Shown: positions 44,123-56,308 of the stretch, piece by piece
Position numbering within the stretch: the stretch's first letter is position 1
How the letters are laid out: every line of letters begins with the position of its first letter
NCBI RefSeq assembly: GCF_025602895.1
Contig: NW_026516309.1
Coordinates: forward strand, 62,001-126,000
Source of the DNA: Polychytrium aggregatum
Taxonomy: Eukaryota > Chytridiomycota > Chytridiomycetes > Polychytriales
Length of the DNA: 64,000 bases
Direction of reading: 5' to 3'
Translations under genes and position numbers: made by a program
Notes under the pieces: model-generated
The model's database searches: none
What the model was told of the DNA's origin: nothing
The model's input: the letters and a program-made list of their open reading frames with translations, nothing else

Positions 44123-44796
44123 TTAGTTGTGGGTGTCGGGACGGAAGATGTTGGGCCGCGGGTGCTCCTCGGGTCTCAGCGGTGACGGAGCGTTCAGAGG
44201 AGGTGGCAGATACCCGATGTGGGTCAGGTACAGCAGCCCTCGCCCGGCGATCCTCCCGGCCTGGGAACCGAGGGCCGAATAGATCGACCGGGTGTTGGTG
44301 TTGTCGACCAGGAAGGACATGCTCAGGATCAGATGCATGAGCGTCGACATGGACGAGTCGTTGGTGAGCTGAGGCGTGAGGAGCAGAGACTTGAATCGCT
44401 CGCGGGTCTCGAACATGACGGACCAGCCAGAGGCATTGACAATCTCAAAGAGTCGAGTTTCGGTGATGACGCTGCGAGGTGGGCCGAGGGACAGGATGTG
44501 TGGGATGGTGGTGTGAGTGAGTGAGTGACTACCGAGGAATGGCACTCATCCTGCTGCCCTCCCAGTCCGCTTGCCACTCGGCTCGCTCGCTCATCTCACC
44601 TGCGCTCTGGGTCGCTGATGTGGAACACAAACTTGGGCAGGGCCACCTCGGAGGCAGCGATCGCAGCGACCACCTTGGCGACATGGTCGACTGGATTCAT
44701 GGTGATGGTCACGGGGGTGGCATTGGAGGGAGCGATCCCGATGCGGATGCACCCCTTGATATACTGCCAGATGTAGTCGTCCGAGTGGCACACTGA

Positions 44797-44881
<85 letters not shown>

Positions 44882-47800
44882 GGATGAGATGAGCTGCTGC
44901 ACCGCCACCACACCACCACACCACACCACCACCACACCACATTGCCATATCACATCCAGTGACTCACCTCCATAGACACTGTCGCTTGCAATCAGCGATG
45001 GTCGGATGATCGTCGCAGGCACTCCCCTCGATCGTGCCTTGTTGATCAGCTGTTCAGAGACCCACTTGGTCTGTGCATACCCGCCAGAGACGTTCCAGTT
45101 GGAATACACCCTCTCCTCGAGCGGCGTCCTTGCACCCCGTGCCATGGGAATCGCCCCGACCGCCGAGATGAAGTGCAGCGGCTTCAAGTGGTGGGTCGTG
45201 GCCAGCCGCAGGGCCGTCGCCGTGCCCAGGACATTCGGCCCCTTGAGCGCCTCATAGTCGTCGAGCCAGTGCACCTCGGCGCCGCAGTGCACAACCATGT
45301 CGGTCTCCTTGCTGATCTTCTTCCATCGCTTGTTGGTCAGTCCCCACTGGTCGAGCGACAGATCGCCACAGACACCAACGAGTCGCGGCTTGACATTGTT
45401 CACGAGGTAGTGCGTTTGCTGCGGGTTGAGGATCAGCTTCCTGGCTGTCTCAAAGATGCGGTCGATGGCAGCCTGGTCGCTCGCGGCTCGGACCAGACAG
45501 TAGATCCTGGCAGCAGGGAACTTGGCAGCCAGCTCGTACAGCAGGAACGATCCGAGGAAGCCAGTGGCCCCCGTCAGGACGATGCCGCGAGGCGACTCGG
45601 GAAAGACAAGTGGAGGGAGACCCTCGGCCGTCACACTCGCATCGTCGAGCCGGGCGGCCTCCTGGTCGAGGTCGACTGTCGGCGGCATCAGCGGGTGGTT
45701 GCCTTGGAGATCAATCACCAGCTGGGCGACATCGAGGGGCGTCAGGCCGTTCGAGAGCAGCATCATCGGCGAGATCTCGACATCGTACTCTTCCTTGATG
45801 GCCAGGGCCAGGCGGCCGACGCTCAGCGAGTCAAACCCAGCTCCGCTGATGCTGTAGTTGCGGCCGTCGAGAGAGGGAATCCCGAGGAGCTGGCTGCCGA
45901 GGCTGGAGATTGCAGCCGCGATGCAAAACAGCGGGGCCTCGCTGGGGGCGAGACGGGGATACACAACGGATCCTTGGTGCAGATCGTTGTTCTCGGCGAT
46001 CCACTTGATCTTCTTGAGGTCGCGCTTGCCAATCTCGGTCATGGGGATCTCGTCGAGCTGGAAGCAGTTGTGGATCGGCACCTTGGAGACGTTTGCAAGG
46101 CCAAGCAGATCCTGGGTCATTCGGATGATGTCGCTGGGCTCGGTGCGGGTCGTGGGGCGGGCCTGGAGAACATACAGCATCACGATCTTCTTCTCGGAGG
46201 TCTGGACAAACGCACAGTCGGCGATGGTGTGGCTCAGGTGCTGGACGACCAGGGCCTCGAGATGGTTCAGGTCGACATAGACACCGTTGACCTTGATCTT
46301 CTGGTCGAATCTGGAGTGATGGTGTGAAGTGAGGGAATGAATGATGTGAGTACTCGGGATACAGGAGCGGGACGTGTCGTCAGGGTACCAGATGTGCACT
46401 CGTCATCAATGAGAGTTGCAGCACCCGGCCATTGACCTCACCTTCCAACCACAGTGAACTCGTTCTCGCTGACCATCTCGACCCAGTCCATGGTGCAGAC
46501 TCGGGGCGAGCCGTCGCTGAGGAAGCCAAAGGAGGCCAGTCTGTCGTTGGGATTGGCATTGACAAAGTCGGGGTGGTTGCGGATGGGATGGTCGGGATCG
46601 ACGGCGTAGACGAGGACGCCGCTCTTGGAGACATTTTGATCAACGATATTGCCCTCCTCGTCAAAGAGGAGGCAGCGCACCCCAGGCTTGGCCTGCTTGT
46701 AGACTAGTTTATGTGCTTCGAGGATCTGGTTGACTGGTTGGAAAAACATCGCAGCGGCACCAATCAAGAGAGCCTGGAGGTTGAACTGAGAATGAATATC
46801 CTTGGAAATGTGTATCTGAAATGTCTGAATAGTCTCCTGTCACCCACCTCGCTCGATCCATATGCTGACATCAACTCTGCATTTGGAAGAATTTTTCTCG
46901 CGCGCTGAACAATGCTTGGAGACACGAGCTCCGAGCCCAAGCCGATCTTTCTCGTTTCTGTCCATTTGACATCGGGATTCTGATTCTGAGCAACACTGAT
47001 AATCATCTTCATGAGCGAGGGCGTCTGCGCATGGGTAAAGTAATGCGAATCATCCATCAGCATTGGTGGGACGAATTGCTTGCCGTTCTCAATGGCAGCT
47101 TACCAGATATAGATACGATACGCCATCGTCAAGCATTCTGATGATGCTCTTGATTTTGTCGACAGTGTTGGGTGTGGGCTGGGGGGTCCACAAAGATCCG
47201 TTGAGGTTCAAGGCGCAGAGCATCAAAGTGAAAGTTGCGACAAACGAAGGTGTCTGATCGCCATGCAAGTTAGTTCTCAATTCATGGATGGCTCGACGCT
47301 CTGTTGCACAGGATCATATAGCTTACCTGACACACTCCAATCTTTAAAAACATGTGCCCCAGAATGCTTCTGCCAGTTGTTGCACCAATATGAGGGAACT
47401 TGTATCTGAAGAACCATAAAGGAGTCTCAGAGAGTTAGAGACTTCGTTCAGTTGGAATCATCAAAGCGGTTGAAATGCCACGGGTCACTTACGTCTTGGG
47501 AATGCCTGTTTTCGTGGTTTGAGGAGCACCAACGAGGCACAGAGGTCAAACACACTTCCTGCTGATGTTTCGTTGTCCGTGTTCCGCTATCTCAGTCGCC
47601 ACCTGATGTTCGCCCAGGTTCATATTCTTCCTCTGTAGTTGGAACTTGGCTCGCTCGTCACCATTCTCAAACACCCACATACCAGTCGTTCCAGAGGTCC
47701 CCAAATAGGCGACAAAGTCGTCGAGGGGTTCACAGACTTCGAGAGACGGGTGTGGGATGTTGTCCAGCACCGGGAACGTGGTGGCATCGGCCAAAGTCAC

Positions 47801-48578
47801 TCCTATGGTGCGGCTAGGCTTGGTGTGGTGGTAGAGGATGTACTTGACCGCATGTCTGTCAAGTGTGGTTGTGGTTGTGGTGCAGGTGTCAGGGGCTCTG
47901 TAGAACAACTCAGGAGAGAGCTGGCTCGACTCTCACTCCAGCAAACGGCCCGCCTTTGCTCATGACAGCGATTGAAAGCATACCTCTCGCACAGGGCTTT
48001 GCGAGCAGCAGAGGGAAGGTTCAGCGCGAGATTGAGTGTCTTCCTGGATGCGAAAGACGATATGGGTGAGGCTCGTTCCCGTTGACAATGCCTCCTGTTC
48101 TGCCGGAGGGGCGCTCCACGATCGACGAAACAGAGCAGCCATAACCAGAACAGATCGCCGCACACCACAGCATCCCACCGCAACACATCAGAGATGCCTA
48201 CTTGCCGAGCATCCACACCGCAAACGAGTAGATCACCCAGCTGGCCTCGGCCTCGCAGAAGGTGCCGATGACCTCGTGGCCGTCGTTGTTCCAGCCAGGG
48301 AGGGCCTTGAGAGCCTGGGCGACCGAGTACGCCTGCTTCCACACACGGAGATAGCTGAAGCGCTCCGAGATGCCGCTCTCGTAGGTGTTGATCAGGAGGG
48401 CATCGGGTTCGTCGCGGGCGGTGTTGATGAGACACTCGACGGGATGGAGCCAGGGACCAAAGGGATCGGGCTGAGACGGGGTCGCTGGCTGTGAGGAGAC
48501 AGGGGTCTGGGCCTCTGGCGAGACAGGGGGCTCGGCATCGTCAGAGGGCTCAGAGGCCTCTTTGCCAGCCACGGGCAT
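44123..48578 (-). CDS. NRPS-like carboxylate reductase (adenylation, carrier, thioester reductase)
   Basis: About ten exons give an A-T-R enzyme starting '[18 protein letters not shown]'. The adenylation domain shows 'YLGTSGTTG' (core A3), '[12 protein letters not shown]' (A5), 'FLSDGSPRV' (A7), '[18 protein letters not shown]' (A8) and '[13 protein letters not shown]' (A10 lysine). The carrier domain has '[20 protein letters not shown]', with the phosphopantetheine serine codon at 45,827-45,829. The reductase begins '[19 protein letters not shown]' (NADPH-binding) and includes '[14 protein letters not shown]' (YxxxK) and '[15 protein letters not shown]'. Such enzymes activate an acid, load it, and release an aldehyde or alcohol. 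It is not LYS2: the carrier motif is 'FDSL', not 'GGHS'. No other biosynthetic genes adjoin it. One reductase intron holds a 6-base repeat. Confidence 0.85.
44795..44882. repeat. Hexanucleotide (gtgaga)n repeat in an NRPS-like intron
   Basis: About fourteen perfect units of 'gtgaga' fill much of the intron between the exon ending 'SVYGG' and the exon beginning 'CHSDDYIWQ'. On the gene strand it reads (tctcac)n, forming an extreme polypyrimidine-like tract before the acceptor. Confidence 0.95.
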
Positions 48579-49296
48579 ATTGGAGAGACGGGATGCGAAC
48601 GACAACGAGCCCGCCGATACCAGCAGCTCGGAGACGGTGCCAAGATGGCGATATCGACGACGGGGTTGGCTGCAGACGAGGCCGATGAGGACGAGGGAAA
48701 GGGGCAGAAAGGGGGCAGAGCAGATGCCGTCGGCTGTCTGGGCAAGAAGGTGCCGGCAACCCGCCGGCACAAATTCTCCTTGCAGAGTGTGCTCGCTCCC
48801 GGTCCACACAACTCGACCGAGGCCATCCATTCAACCGCCGTTGGCCGCAATCGCAAGGCGGTCCCAGCGACCCCCCCCCAGAGCATGACAGTCGTGCGAG
48901 CCCATGGCGAACGGATCAAGAAAGGGGGCGTTCGAGCGCGTCCTGGCTCTGCTTTCACTGCAAAAGGCCGGTTTGCTCGCATTCTGGCTCAACGGGATTC
49001 ACATGATGTTTGAAAGAGAACCCATCGATGTTCCACGGAACAGCCGGGTGGTTGTGCCGGGTCCAAGTTGTTGGTTCATGGTGCATGATCGGCCTGGCCG
49101 GAAATCAGGGCGCCCGCGTTCCGTATGGGCCGTCGCTCATGGTTAGAACATTGTTTCGGAGCTGCTGCTCCGACGCACTGAACAAGCATTCGCCCTGTGC
49201 ACCACGCACCGACTCGCAGCACACCAATGCACTCCCACAACTTGCTCCCAGACCGGCTCCACATGGCCACTCCCATTCTCGCTTGGTCAAGGCGAT
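48579..49296. other. Upstream region of the NRPS-like gene
   Basis: No coding frame recognised. It contains the promoter of the NRPS-like gene on the minus strand and leads into the tentative gene at 49,297. Confidence 0.4.
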
Positions 49297-49772
49297 ATGA
49301 GCCATCCGATTCGGTATCTCCCGGTAGACGAGCTCTTTCTCAATGTAGATAAACATATATTTGTCGAGACATTGCAGTTAATCCATGCCGTGAGGGAGTG
49401 AGTGATTTTGGCCGGGTACTGGAGAGTAGCAATTCCGGACGCACGAGCCCACACAGTGTCTTGAGTCAGTCGCTCCGTCAAAGCCGCGATGGATCCAGGG
49501 ACCCACATTGTGTAATCTGGAGGTGGGTGAGGCCAGCCGGTCATCTGAGCCAATACCCTGTTGATCAGGAGGGCTAGCGATGGAGGAGGCTGTTGTTTGC
49601 TGTTGTCTTCGGTGACGAGGCAGTCACAGACGGCGGCGATGCCCTGTTGCTGCTGAGTTCATATGTGCCGGCGACAACAGTGGGGCTGCAGCCTCCTCAG
49701 ACACTCGTGCTTGGCATCGAAACGCATGTGGGATCGGCGGGGAGCATGGTGCAGGATGAACCAAGGGCATAG
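49297..49772 (+). CDS. Tentative small two-exon gene, function unknown
   Basis: A first segment starts at ATG 49,297 ('MSHPIRYLPVDELFLNVDKH', 'IFVETLQLIHA') and meets a GTGAGG donor at about 49,390. A second segment after an acceptor at about 49,575 reads 'LLFAVVFGDEAVTDGGDALL', then 'LLSSYVPATTVGLQPPQTLV' and 'LGIETHVGS', and ends in TAG at 49,770-49,772. Both pieces have protein-like composition and the join is in phase. There is no family match, and the opposite strand is open too. Confidence 0.3.
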
Positions 49773-50379
49773 ATGAGCGAGGCGTTCGGGCTAATGGAGG
49801 AAGTTGCCACCATCAGCAGAAGCTTGCTGTATCCCACGGATCGAGAGGGTCGCCAAGCGAGTGTCGAAAGAGTGGCAGAGAAAGCCAAGACGGCGCCAAG
49901 AGTGGTAAATCCAAGACGATAGCTTGTGTCGCTCGCTGTCCGATCGCACGTTTCGGGGGAGCGATTGCACGTTCCCACAGAGGCTGCTGTCCGAGACCCG
50001 CGTGCCAAGAGCGGAGGGAGCTGGCGAGGCGAAGGAGCAAGATCGGGGCCGGAGCGAGACAGACCAGGGCGCAAAGCAGCTTGCGAGAGCGAGGAAGGTG
50101 GGCTTTGGAGAGCTGGGCTTTGTCGGTTGCGTTCAGCGGGTGCCGAAAAGTTGTTCTGGGAGGGTCGACTGCGGTTGCATCCACAGCAAAACGAAAGCCG
50201 GAGAGAACATATGCGATAGATACAAAGTAGATGCGAACGGAGGGCGGAGTCTGGTAGCAGCCCGGATGAGAGGCGGAAGAGGGTGGGTGCTCAGTGAGAG
50301 AGGCCCTGGCAGAAAGCTGGGGTCGCCGAGACAGGGCCCACACGAGCCGGAGGAGCCGCAGGCGGCACGGGCGAGGGAG
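49773..50379. other. Region without a supported gene
   Basis: Several overlapping frames are open on both strands. None contains a recognisable domain. It separates the tentative gene above from the membrane-protein gene ending at 50,380. Confidence 0.4.
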
Positions 50380-51015
50380 CTACCGCCGTGTCCAGACGCC
50401 GGCCAGCAGCAGTACATAGAGGCCATGGAGCCAACGGACCAGAAAGCCGACCATCAGGCCGACGGGAAAGAGCACAAAGAAGGACACGAGCCCCAGCAGG
50501 ATCAGCGGAGAAATGAGGATTTGAACGAGGTGGTCGGACCAGGCGACCATGGGGTCGTCCAGGCCCAGCCGAGCCGAGGGCAAGGCCGTGTGGGAAGGCA
50601 AAAGGCCGTGGGCGGAAGCACGATGGCCAAGCCGAGCGAGCACGGGCGACGGCAAGACCTCGGAATAGGAGAGCGAGCGCTTCGTCGAGGCTGTCGACAG
50701 AGACATGGAGGACGAAGAGGAGGGCTCATAGAGGCTGGGAAGGGACGACGGCAGCATCGTGGGAGGTGCTGGTGCTGGAGAGGCCAGCCGGATGGGCGAG
50801 GGCAGCGACGAACTCGAGACGGTACTTGACGGTGAGAACGAGCTCCGTCGCAGATGCTCTGGGTCGATGGCGATGATATGGCTGGCCGAGGCGGGGAGTT
50901 GGCCCGAGGCGATCGACGACAGAATGGGTGGATGGGACAGCGCCGAATAGTCGGGCGGTGGTGTGTTGGGGATGTGCAGCTTGGCGAGGACGGGCCTGGC
51001 GGATCGCGAGACCAT
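50380..51015 (-). CDS. C-terminally anchored membrane protein, function unknown
   Basis: A 211-residue single-exon frame starts at ATG 51,015 ('MVSRSARPVLAKLHIPNTPP'). The first ~150 residues are Ser/Pro-rich and probably disordered. The C-terminus has two close hydrophobic stretches ('ILISPLILLGLVSFFVLFPV', 'LMVGFLVRWLHGLYVLLLAG') ending 'VWTRR'. It is transcribed away from the next gene, which has the same layout (disordered Ser/Pro-rich N-terminus, hydrophobic C-terminal hairpin). No family recognised. Confidence 0.55.
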   Translation of the reverse strand: MVSRSARPVLAKLHIPNTPPPDYSALSHPPILSSIASGQLPASASHIIAIDPEHLRRSSFSPSSTVSSSSLPSPIRLASPAPAPPTMLPSSLPSLYEPSSSSSMSLSTASTKRSLSYSEVLPSPVLARLGHRASAHGLLPSHTALPSARLGLDDPMVAWSDHLVQILISPLILLGLVSFFVLFPVGLMVGFLVRWLHGLYVLLLAGVWTRR

Positions 51016-51950
51016 GGCGGAGGGTTATAGAGCAGAGCAGATGGAATGGAATCGATGGATGGATCGAGGGGCGGGCCAGAGAGGCGGCCGGCGAGGGCGG
51101 GTGCAGGGAGAATGAGGACGGTTAAGACGAGCGATGGAGGTCAAGTCCAAGTCGGCGACGAAGACGGATGGAGATGGGGACGAACGGCGGCGAAAACTGG
51201 AAAGGCCGCGGTGGCGTTGTGGGACGGCAAAACTTGTGGCGAGGCGGAGGTGGTTGGTGGGACGGGCGATTGATGTTCTGGAGGAGTTGAGAGCAGAGTC
51301 GCGAAGTATACGAGTCTGCGGTGCAGCAATGGAGTATGCGAGTTGACAGCAAGGCCATAAAGTATATGAGTCGGCGGTGGAGTTATCATCCGATTTGACA
51401 GGTGTTCGCAAGTTGAGCATTCATGGGCTGAGCATTCATGGGTTGAGTATCCGCGAGTTGAGTATTCGTGGGTTGAGCATTCGTGAATCGATGCCAACGA
51501 TGTCGCCGTGACCACCGGCGAGCCACCCGATCGTTTGACAAATCAATCAACCGCCGTTCGATTGCATCTCGCTGCCGCACACCCCCCATATCGCTCGATC
51601 GCATCTCGCTGCGACGCACTGCATCCGAATGACCCCTCTGGTCCGCCGCAGTCATCCGATGCTGCCCCCAACTCTCCACCCCTCACGGGTCTGCATCCTC
51701 GGTGCTGCTGCTGGCGCTTTTTCCCGCCCTCGGACAGCGCCGAGCACCCATGTGCCGGCATGATGAACAGCGCCCTGCTTGGACCTATGACGTCCAACCT
51801 ATAAAGCCACCGGCCTTGTCCATGAACAACTCAGGGCGAACGCTGCGTCGAATCAGCCCTCGATATTCCTGCTCCTCTGTCTTCTGCTTTGTCCGTGGCT
51901 GCTCCAGCCATATTCTGCTCTTTTCCAGCTCTGTACGATACATTCGCCCT
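51016..51950. other. Divergent promoter region with 15-base repeat
   Basis: Shared upstream region of the two membrane-protein genes. Apart from the tandem repeat at 51,411-51,486 no feature was recognised. Both flanks are A/T-poor. Confidence 0.5.
51411..51486. repeat. 15-base tandem repeat in a divergent promoter region
   Basis: About five units of 'tgggttgagcattca' with variants ('cgagttgagtattcg'). The core 'gttgagyattc' is kept in nearly every unit. Confidence 0.9.
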
Positions 51951-52526
51951 ATGCTCTCGGACGCTTTCCCAGCAGCCACCAAGTCTATGCCCTCGGTCGT
52001 GCCCGAGACGCTGCCGCATCTTGGCGACCCTGTGCGGCCACCCCACAGCGAGGTTTGTGTGTTTTCAGCTCGGCCAAAGGCCCGACCAAACGGCTTCCGC
52101 CATGCTCCGTCCAGCACACAACCCGCACCGGCCCGCAGCCACTCTGCTTCCGACACCGGGCCTGCCTCTACCTTGACGACAAGCTCGCAAGCCCACCCAC
52201 CTCGCATCGTCGTCCTCGTCGAGCCGTGCTGTCGTCGACTCGCACCTGCCGCCGAGGCCGAGGCCGAGCCCAAGCATCCGCTGCACACGCAACCATGGCT
52301 CAGCTGGCCGCATCTGACTCGAGACGAATGGGCAGGAGCAGGGATGCTCCTCGCCGTGGCCGGGGTGTCGACGGGGCTGTTCGTGATCCTGTTCTGGCTG
52401 GGCCCGCTGCTGATTGTGTTTGGTGGAGTCGTCAGCATCGGCTTCTGGCTGGCACAGGGCATCCGTGCTGTTCTGCGCATTCTGCAGGAACAGACGGACT
52501 ACGACACCGCCCCGCCCGAGCCATGA
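51951..52526 (+). CDS. Membrane protein with C-terminal hydrophobic hairpin, function unknown
   Basis: Starts at ATG 51,951 ('MLSDAFPAATKSMPSVVPET') and gives 191 residues; the frame is open further upstream but this ATG begins the first plausible protein. Residues 1-115 are Ser/Pro/Ala-rich. Two hydrophobic stretches follow ('GMLLAVAGVSTGLFVILFWL' and 'LLIVFGGVVSIGFWLAQGI'), then a short tail 'RAVLRILQEQTDYDTAPPEP'. The hairpin layout resembles ER- or lipid-droplet-inserted proteins. This is a resemblance of shape only. Confidence 0.5.
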   Translation: MLSDAFPAATKSMPSVVPETLPHLGDPVRPPHSEVCVFSARPKARPNGFRHAPSSTQPAPARSHSASDTGPASTLTTSSQAHPPRIVVLVEPCCRRLAPAAEAEAEPKHPLHTQPWLSWPHLTRDEWAGAGMLLAVAGVSTGLFVILFWLGPLLIVFGGVVSIGFWLAQGIRAVLRILQEQTDYDTAPPEP

Positions 52527-53807
52527 GTGCGAAGGGGATGCTGAAGATCCCGATGCCAGTCCCATCTGCCTGATACCCTCTTCGAATTGCAAGATCGATG
52601 CAAGTCTGATGCCGCAACCGCCGCCAGAAGGCCCCCGGTCGACCGCAGGATCGGTCCGGCCGGCCGCGTGGCTGCATGCAACTTGATCACCCGGCCTGTC
52701 TGTCTGGGTCGCCGTCTGGCAGCAAGCGCTGAGCTGACCCCCCATCCGCGCTGCGAACCTGCAGATGACCAAAGGCCACCCAGAGCCGCGCAATGCTCTC
52801 GCCCCCCCCCAAAAGCATGTCATGCGACGCTGCCGGCCCGACAGAGTCTCCCATGTCCCTGCAGTCTCTGTCCGTGCTGCGCACAGGGCGTGAATATACA
52901 TGATTCCAATCCGCAATGCCAGGACTGCCACAGCAGAAGCACGGATCAGCTCGGGTGGGGAAGACTGTGGCCCAAGGTGAGCAACAAAGCATTCTGTCGA
53001 GGCGGGTGCATCAGAGAGCCCTTGAGGGTCTTTTTTTTTTTTCCTTGGCCGGTGGTGCGCGCGGCCATCGGTTGAAATGCCCCCCCTTGCAGCATATCTC
53101 GCTGATACAGCGATTCGCTGTAACGCCGCATTCCGTCTGTGCACCACCGCCAGCGCCGTGATACCGGCCACACGCAGGCCATATCGAACCTGCCGACCCC
53201 AGCGCCGCCTGCTCTGGCCCTGGGTTTGCTCCCCTCTGCTTCCTCGGCGCCTCGCTCGGTGTGCATGCGTCACACCCGCGTGCACGTGAGTGTGGCGCTG
53301 ATTCAGGCTCCGCACTGTGTCCGGCGCCAGCGTTGCACAGGCGCTGGGGCCGCACAATCGTGTATGCCGGGTGGAATGCGTGCGACTTGTGTGCGACGTC
53401 AGTGCGACTGTTTGTGTCTGCCGAGGTGTCTGCGGACCCTGTCGCTGCTGTTTCTGTGGGGCTCTGGCCCTTGATCGGGCCCTCGCTCCGTTCTCGCCCG
53501 CTCTCGCGCCGTCTCGCTGCGTTCTCGCTGCGTTCTCTCATTGCCATTCGCATCTTTCCGTTGTCATCTTTGCCATCGCCGGTATCTCTTCTTGCCCCTC
53601 CATCGTCGCTGTCGCCGCCGTGGCCATCGCCGACCCCTTCGTCCGGCTGCATATTGCTGCAGTCCCGTCCTTGCATTCCGTTACAGCCCGATTTACTCGT
53701 TCCAGGATCGAGCGGCTTCTCTCGGCTGGCCTTTCCTCCGAACCCCATCTTTTTTACCCATCTGTCCGTACAGTCCCGTCCTGTCGCCGATCCCCGCATC
53801 TGTCGCC
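52527..53807. other. Long intergenic region, no gene supported
   Basis: Large open frames exist on both strands because stop codons are rare in this GC-rich DNA. None shows a domain. Mononucleotide runs (c at 52,801-52,810, t at 53,032-53,042) are present. The last ~300 bases, rich in 'tctcgc' and pyrimidines, are probably the promoter and leader of the FHA-RING gene. Confidence 0.45.
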
Positions 53808-56281
53808 ATGACTACCGAATCCGCCGTGCTTGTGCAGCTCTTTCCTTACAGCGCCGACGCCGTCGTCAACCCAAGTCGTCCCTGCGTCAAATTCCCGCCA
53901 TTCGAGCGTCTCCTCGTTCCTGGCACCCACCTCCGCATCGGCCGCAAGGTCGATCCCTCAAAATCCAAGCTCAAAAAGTCTTCCCTGCCCACCGTCCCGG
54001 ACCTTATCGAGCCCGCAGCGCCCCAGTCGAATCTCAGTGCCTCCCTCGGCACCAGCTCCGAGCCACACCCGCATCTCGCCGCCAACATCAATGTCGACCT
54101 CTCGACCTCGCCAGCCGCCGGCGGCTTGGTTGGTGCCGCCTCAACTTCGCCCGGATGGACTGGAGCAAACATGCCCTCGGCCGCAACCAAGGAACAGTCC
54201 GATGAGTCAGAAAACATGGTGGCATTCCGGAGCAAAGTCGTCAGCCGAGATCATGCCGAGCTCTGGCTCGACTACGACGGGAAGGTACGCTTCCAGCCAG
54301 TTTTTTGCCGGCCTCCCCAATGTGCATCAGACCATGTTGGGTTCAGTCTTGCCTCGTCCCTCTCGCCCTTCCCTGAACGACGAGGCGAGATGCATATGTC
54401 CCTGTCTCCGTGGCTATTGCCCTTCGTCACCGGATCATTTCGCTGCGAGCGGCGCCGATCAGTTTTGGTCGATGCCGCGATTTGTGGCCCTGTCCGCGCT
54501 CCCCTGCTTCTTGGCTCCAAACCATGCTGTTCCCGGTCGTGATTCGCTGTGGCTGCCTGTTGATGCGATTCGCCCGGCATGCTTCTTACCCTGCTCTGTG
54601 TCGCTCACACGTCTCCTCAGGTCTACTTGCGCGACCGTGGAAGCTCATCGGGCACATTTTTGAATCGCCTCCGTTTGTCGGCAAGCAGCAAAGAAAGCAA
54701 TCCATATCCGCTCAAGAGCAACGATGTTATCCAGCTGGGCGTCGACTACCAGGGCCGCCAGGAGGGTATGTGCCCCGTGGCTTACCATCAGCCGTGTCCC
54801 AAGGATACAGCTGCTACATGTGTCCCCCCAGACGTACATGGCACTGCTGGGCTTCGGCCGTGCTCGATACTGCCACGTCGGCCTGTCGTTCCAGGGGACC
54901 TCGGTATAAAGCTGCAGCTGTTCGACGAGAGCTTTCTCTAACACCCTGGCGGCTTGGACCACTCTCTCCCACTCAGATATCTACCGTGCTATCGGTATCA
55001 AAGTCTTCATCTCCGCCAAGATCAACAAGCCTATGGGCGATCCTTACAGGTGCGTAGGGCCTCGCCCTGGTTGGCCTTGCCCTGGTTGGCCTCGCCCTGG
55101 TTGGCCTTGCCCTGATTAGATTATCACTCTCTTTTGCTGGCAGACTCCGTGTTGCCCTAGCCGCCCTCGTTGGTGCCATGGGCAACTCGCACTCCGTCTC
55201 GGATGCCTGCACAGAGTGCTGTATATGCATCTCCAACCTCAACCCTGGCCAAGCCCTGTTCCTGGCCCCGTGCTCTCACTGCTTCCACTACAAGTGTGTC
55301 ATCCCCCTCGTCGACAACGGATACATGTTCCAGTGCCCGCTTTGTCGTCAGGTTGCTAACCTCGACGCCGCCGTCGGCGCCGACGACGACGTGCCGCAAA
55401 TCACCGACTCGTCTGTCCAGGAAGTCCTCGGCCTGTCCCAGCCTGGCTCCCATCCCGCTGCGTTGTCCGCAGCCGGACCAATTCCGTCGCCGCCTTCAGA
55501 GCGTGCACCGTCCTCGTATGCCGCTCAGCAGGCGATGGATCTGTCGACTCACTCCCCGTCGCCAGACTCTGAAGAAGTCGAGGGCGCCGAGGTCACCAAT
55601 GCCACCCGCTCGCTCGCCATCGAGATTCCCAACGCCGCCCGATCCGCCCTCCGCAGTGAAATGTCGCCCAGCACGCCGCTGTCGTCCGAAATCCTGAACG
55701 GCAACATGGGCTCGCACCGAAACACCTTTGTTCCGCCCGCAACACTGCTCTCGCAGTCCCTCTCTGACCGGCGCTCCGAGGATAGTCAGCGCAGCGGCAT
55801 CTTTGGCGGCCTCGCCACTTCTCTGCGCCGCAACCGCAGCGGCCGGAACGAGAGTCTTGGACGCCCCGTGCCTTCGCCGTCGGCGCCGACTCGGCTGGAG
55901 CGGAAGCTGACCCGGGTGATTGCCGAGACGCTTGCATCGTCTCCTCCGGACATTCTCGCAAAGTTTGTGCAAGAAAACGGCGACCTCCTCGAGGAGATTT
56001 TCGAAGAGTTCCCGGACTTGTTTTCGCAGCAACGTCGCATCCTGTTGCGGGATATGGTCGAGGAAGCCGAGCTGTCACACCCGCATGCCCTGAATGCCAT
56101 GGCGGCGACCCAGTCTCCTCCAGTGGCAACGTCGAGCCAGTCTCCAAGTGGCAGCGCGAGCCTCTCCCGATCGTTGTCGCCCCAGGCCGCCCACATACGG
56201 ACTCCTTCGAACTTGGGGCTCGTTCAGCGGGCAAAGTCGATGCTCAAGGGCAAATCCAATGGGGGTGATTCATCGCTATAG
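53808..56281 (+). CDS. DMA1: FHA-RING E3 ubiquitin ligase, DMA1/DMA2 (CHFR-like) type
   Basis: Four exons (53808-54284, 54621-54765, 54977-55049, 55144-56281) join in phase to 610 residues. The FHA domain is split by the first intron: 'RIGRK', then 'FRSKVVSRDHAELWLDYDGK' (residues 140-159), followed by 'VYLRDRGSSSGTFLNRLRLS' and 'LKSNDVIQLGVDYQG'. A RING finger follows at about residues 257-305 ('CCICIS', 'LAPCSHCFHYKC', 'CPLCRQ'). The C-terminal half is Ser-rich and disordered with one predicted helical part ('ILAKFVQENGDLLEEIFEEF'). Fungal Dma proteins restrain mitotic exit and septation by ubiquitylating phosphoprotein partners bound through the FHA domain. One intron contains a 15-base repeat. 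Confidence 0.88.
55059..55118. repeat. 15-base tandem repeat in a DMA-gene intron
   Basis: Four units alternating 'gcctcgccctggttg' and 'gccttgccctggttg' fill most of the short intron between exons 3 and 4. Confidence 0.95.
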
Positions 56282-56308
56282 CCAGCTTTAGATGCGTGGG
56301 ATACTCGT

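Noticed and set aside
52065-53357. 430-codon open frame on the minus strand
   Set aside because: Composition is random-like and it overlaps the membrane-protein gene on the plus strand; long chance frames are expected in GC-rich DNA.
54834-54941. Extra exon in the FHA-RING gene ('TYMALLGFGRARYCHV')
   Set aside because: Using it ends in an early stop or breaks the phase; splicing directly to 54,977 keeps the family alignment.
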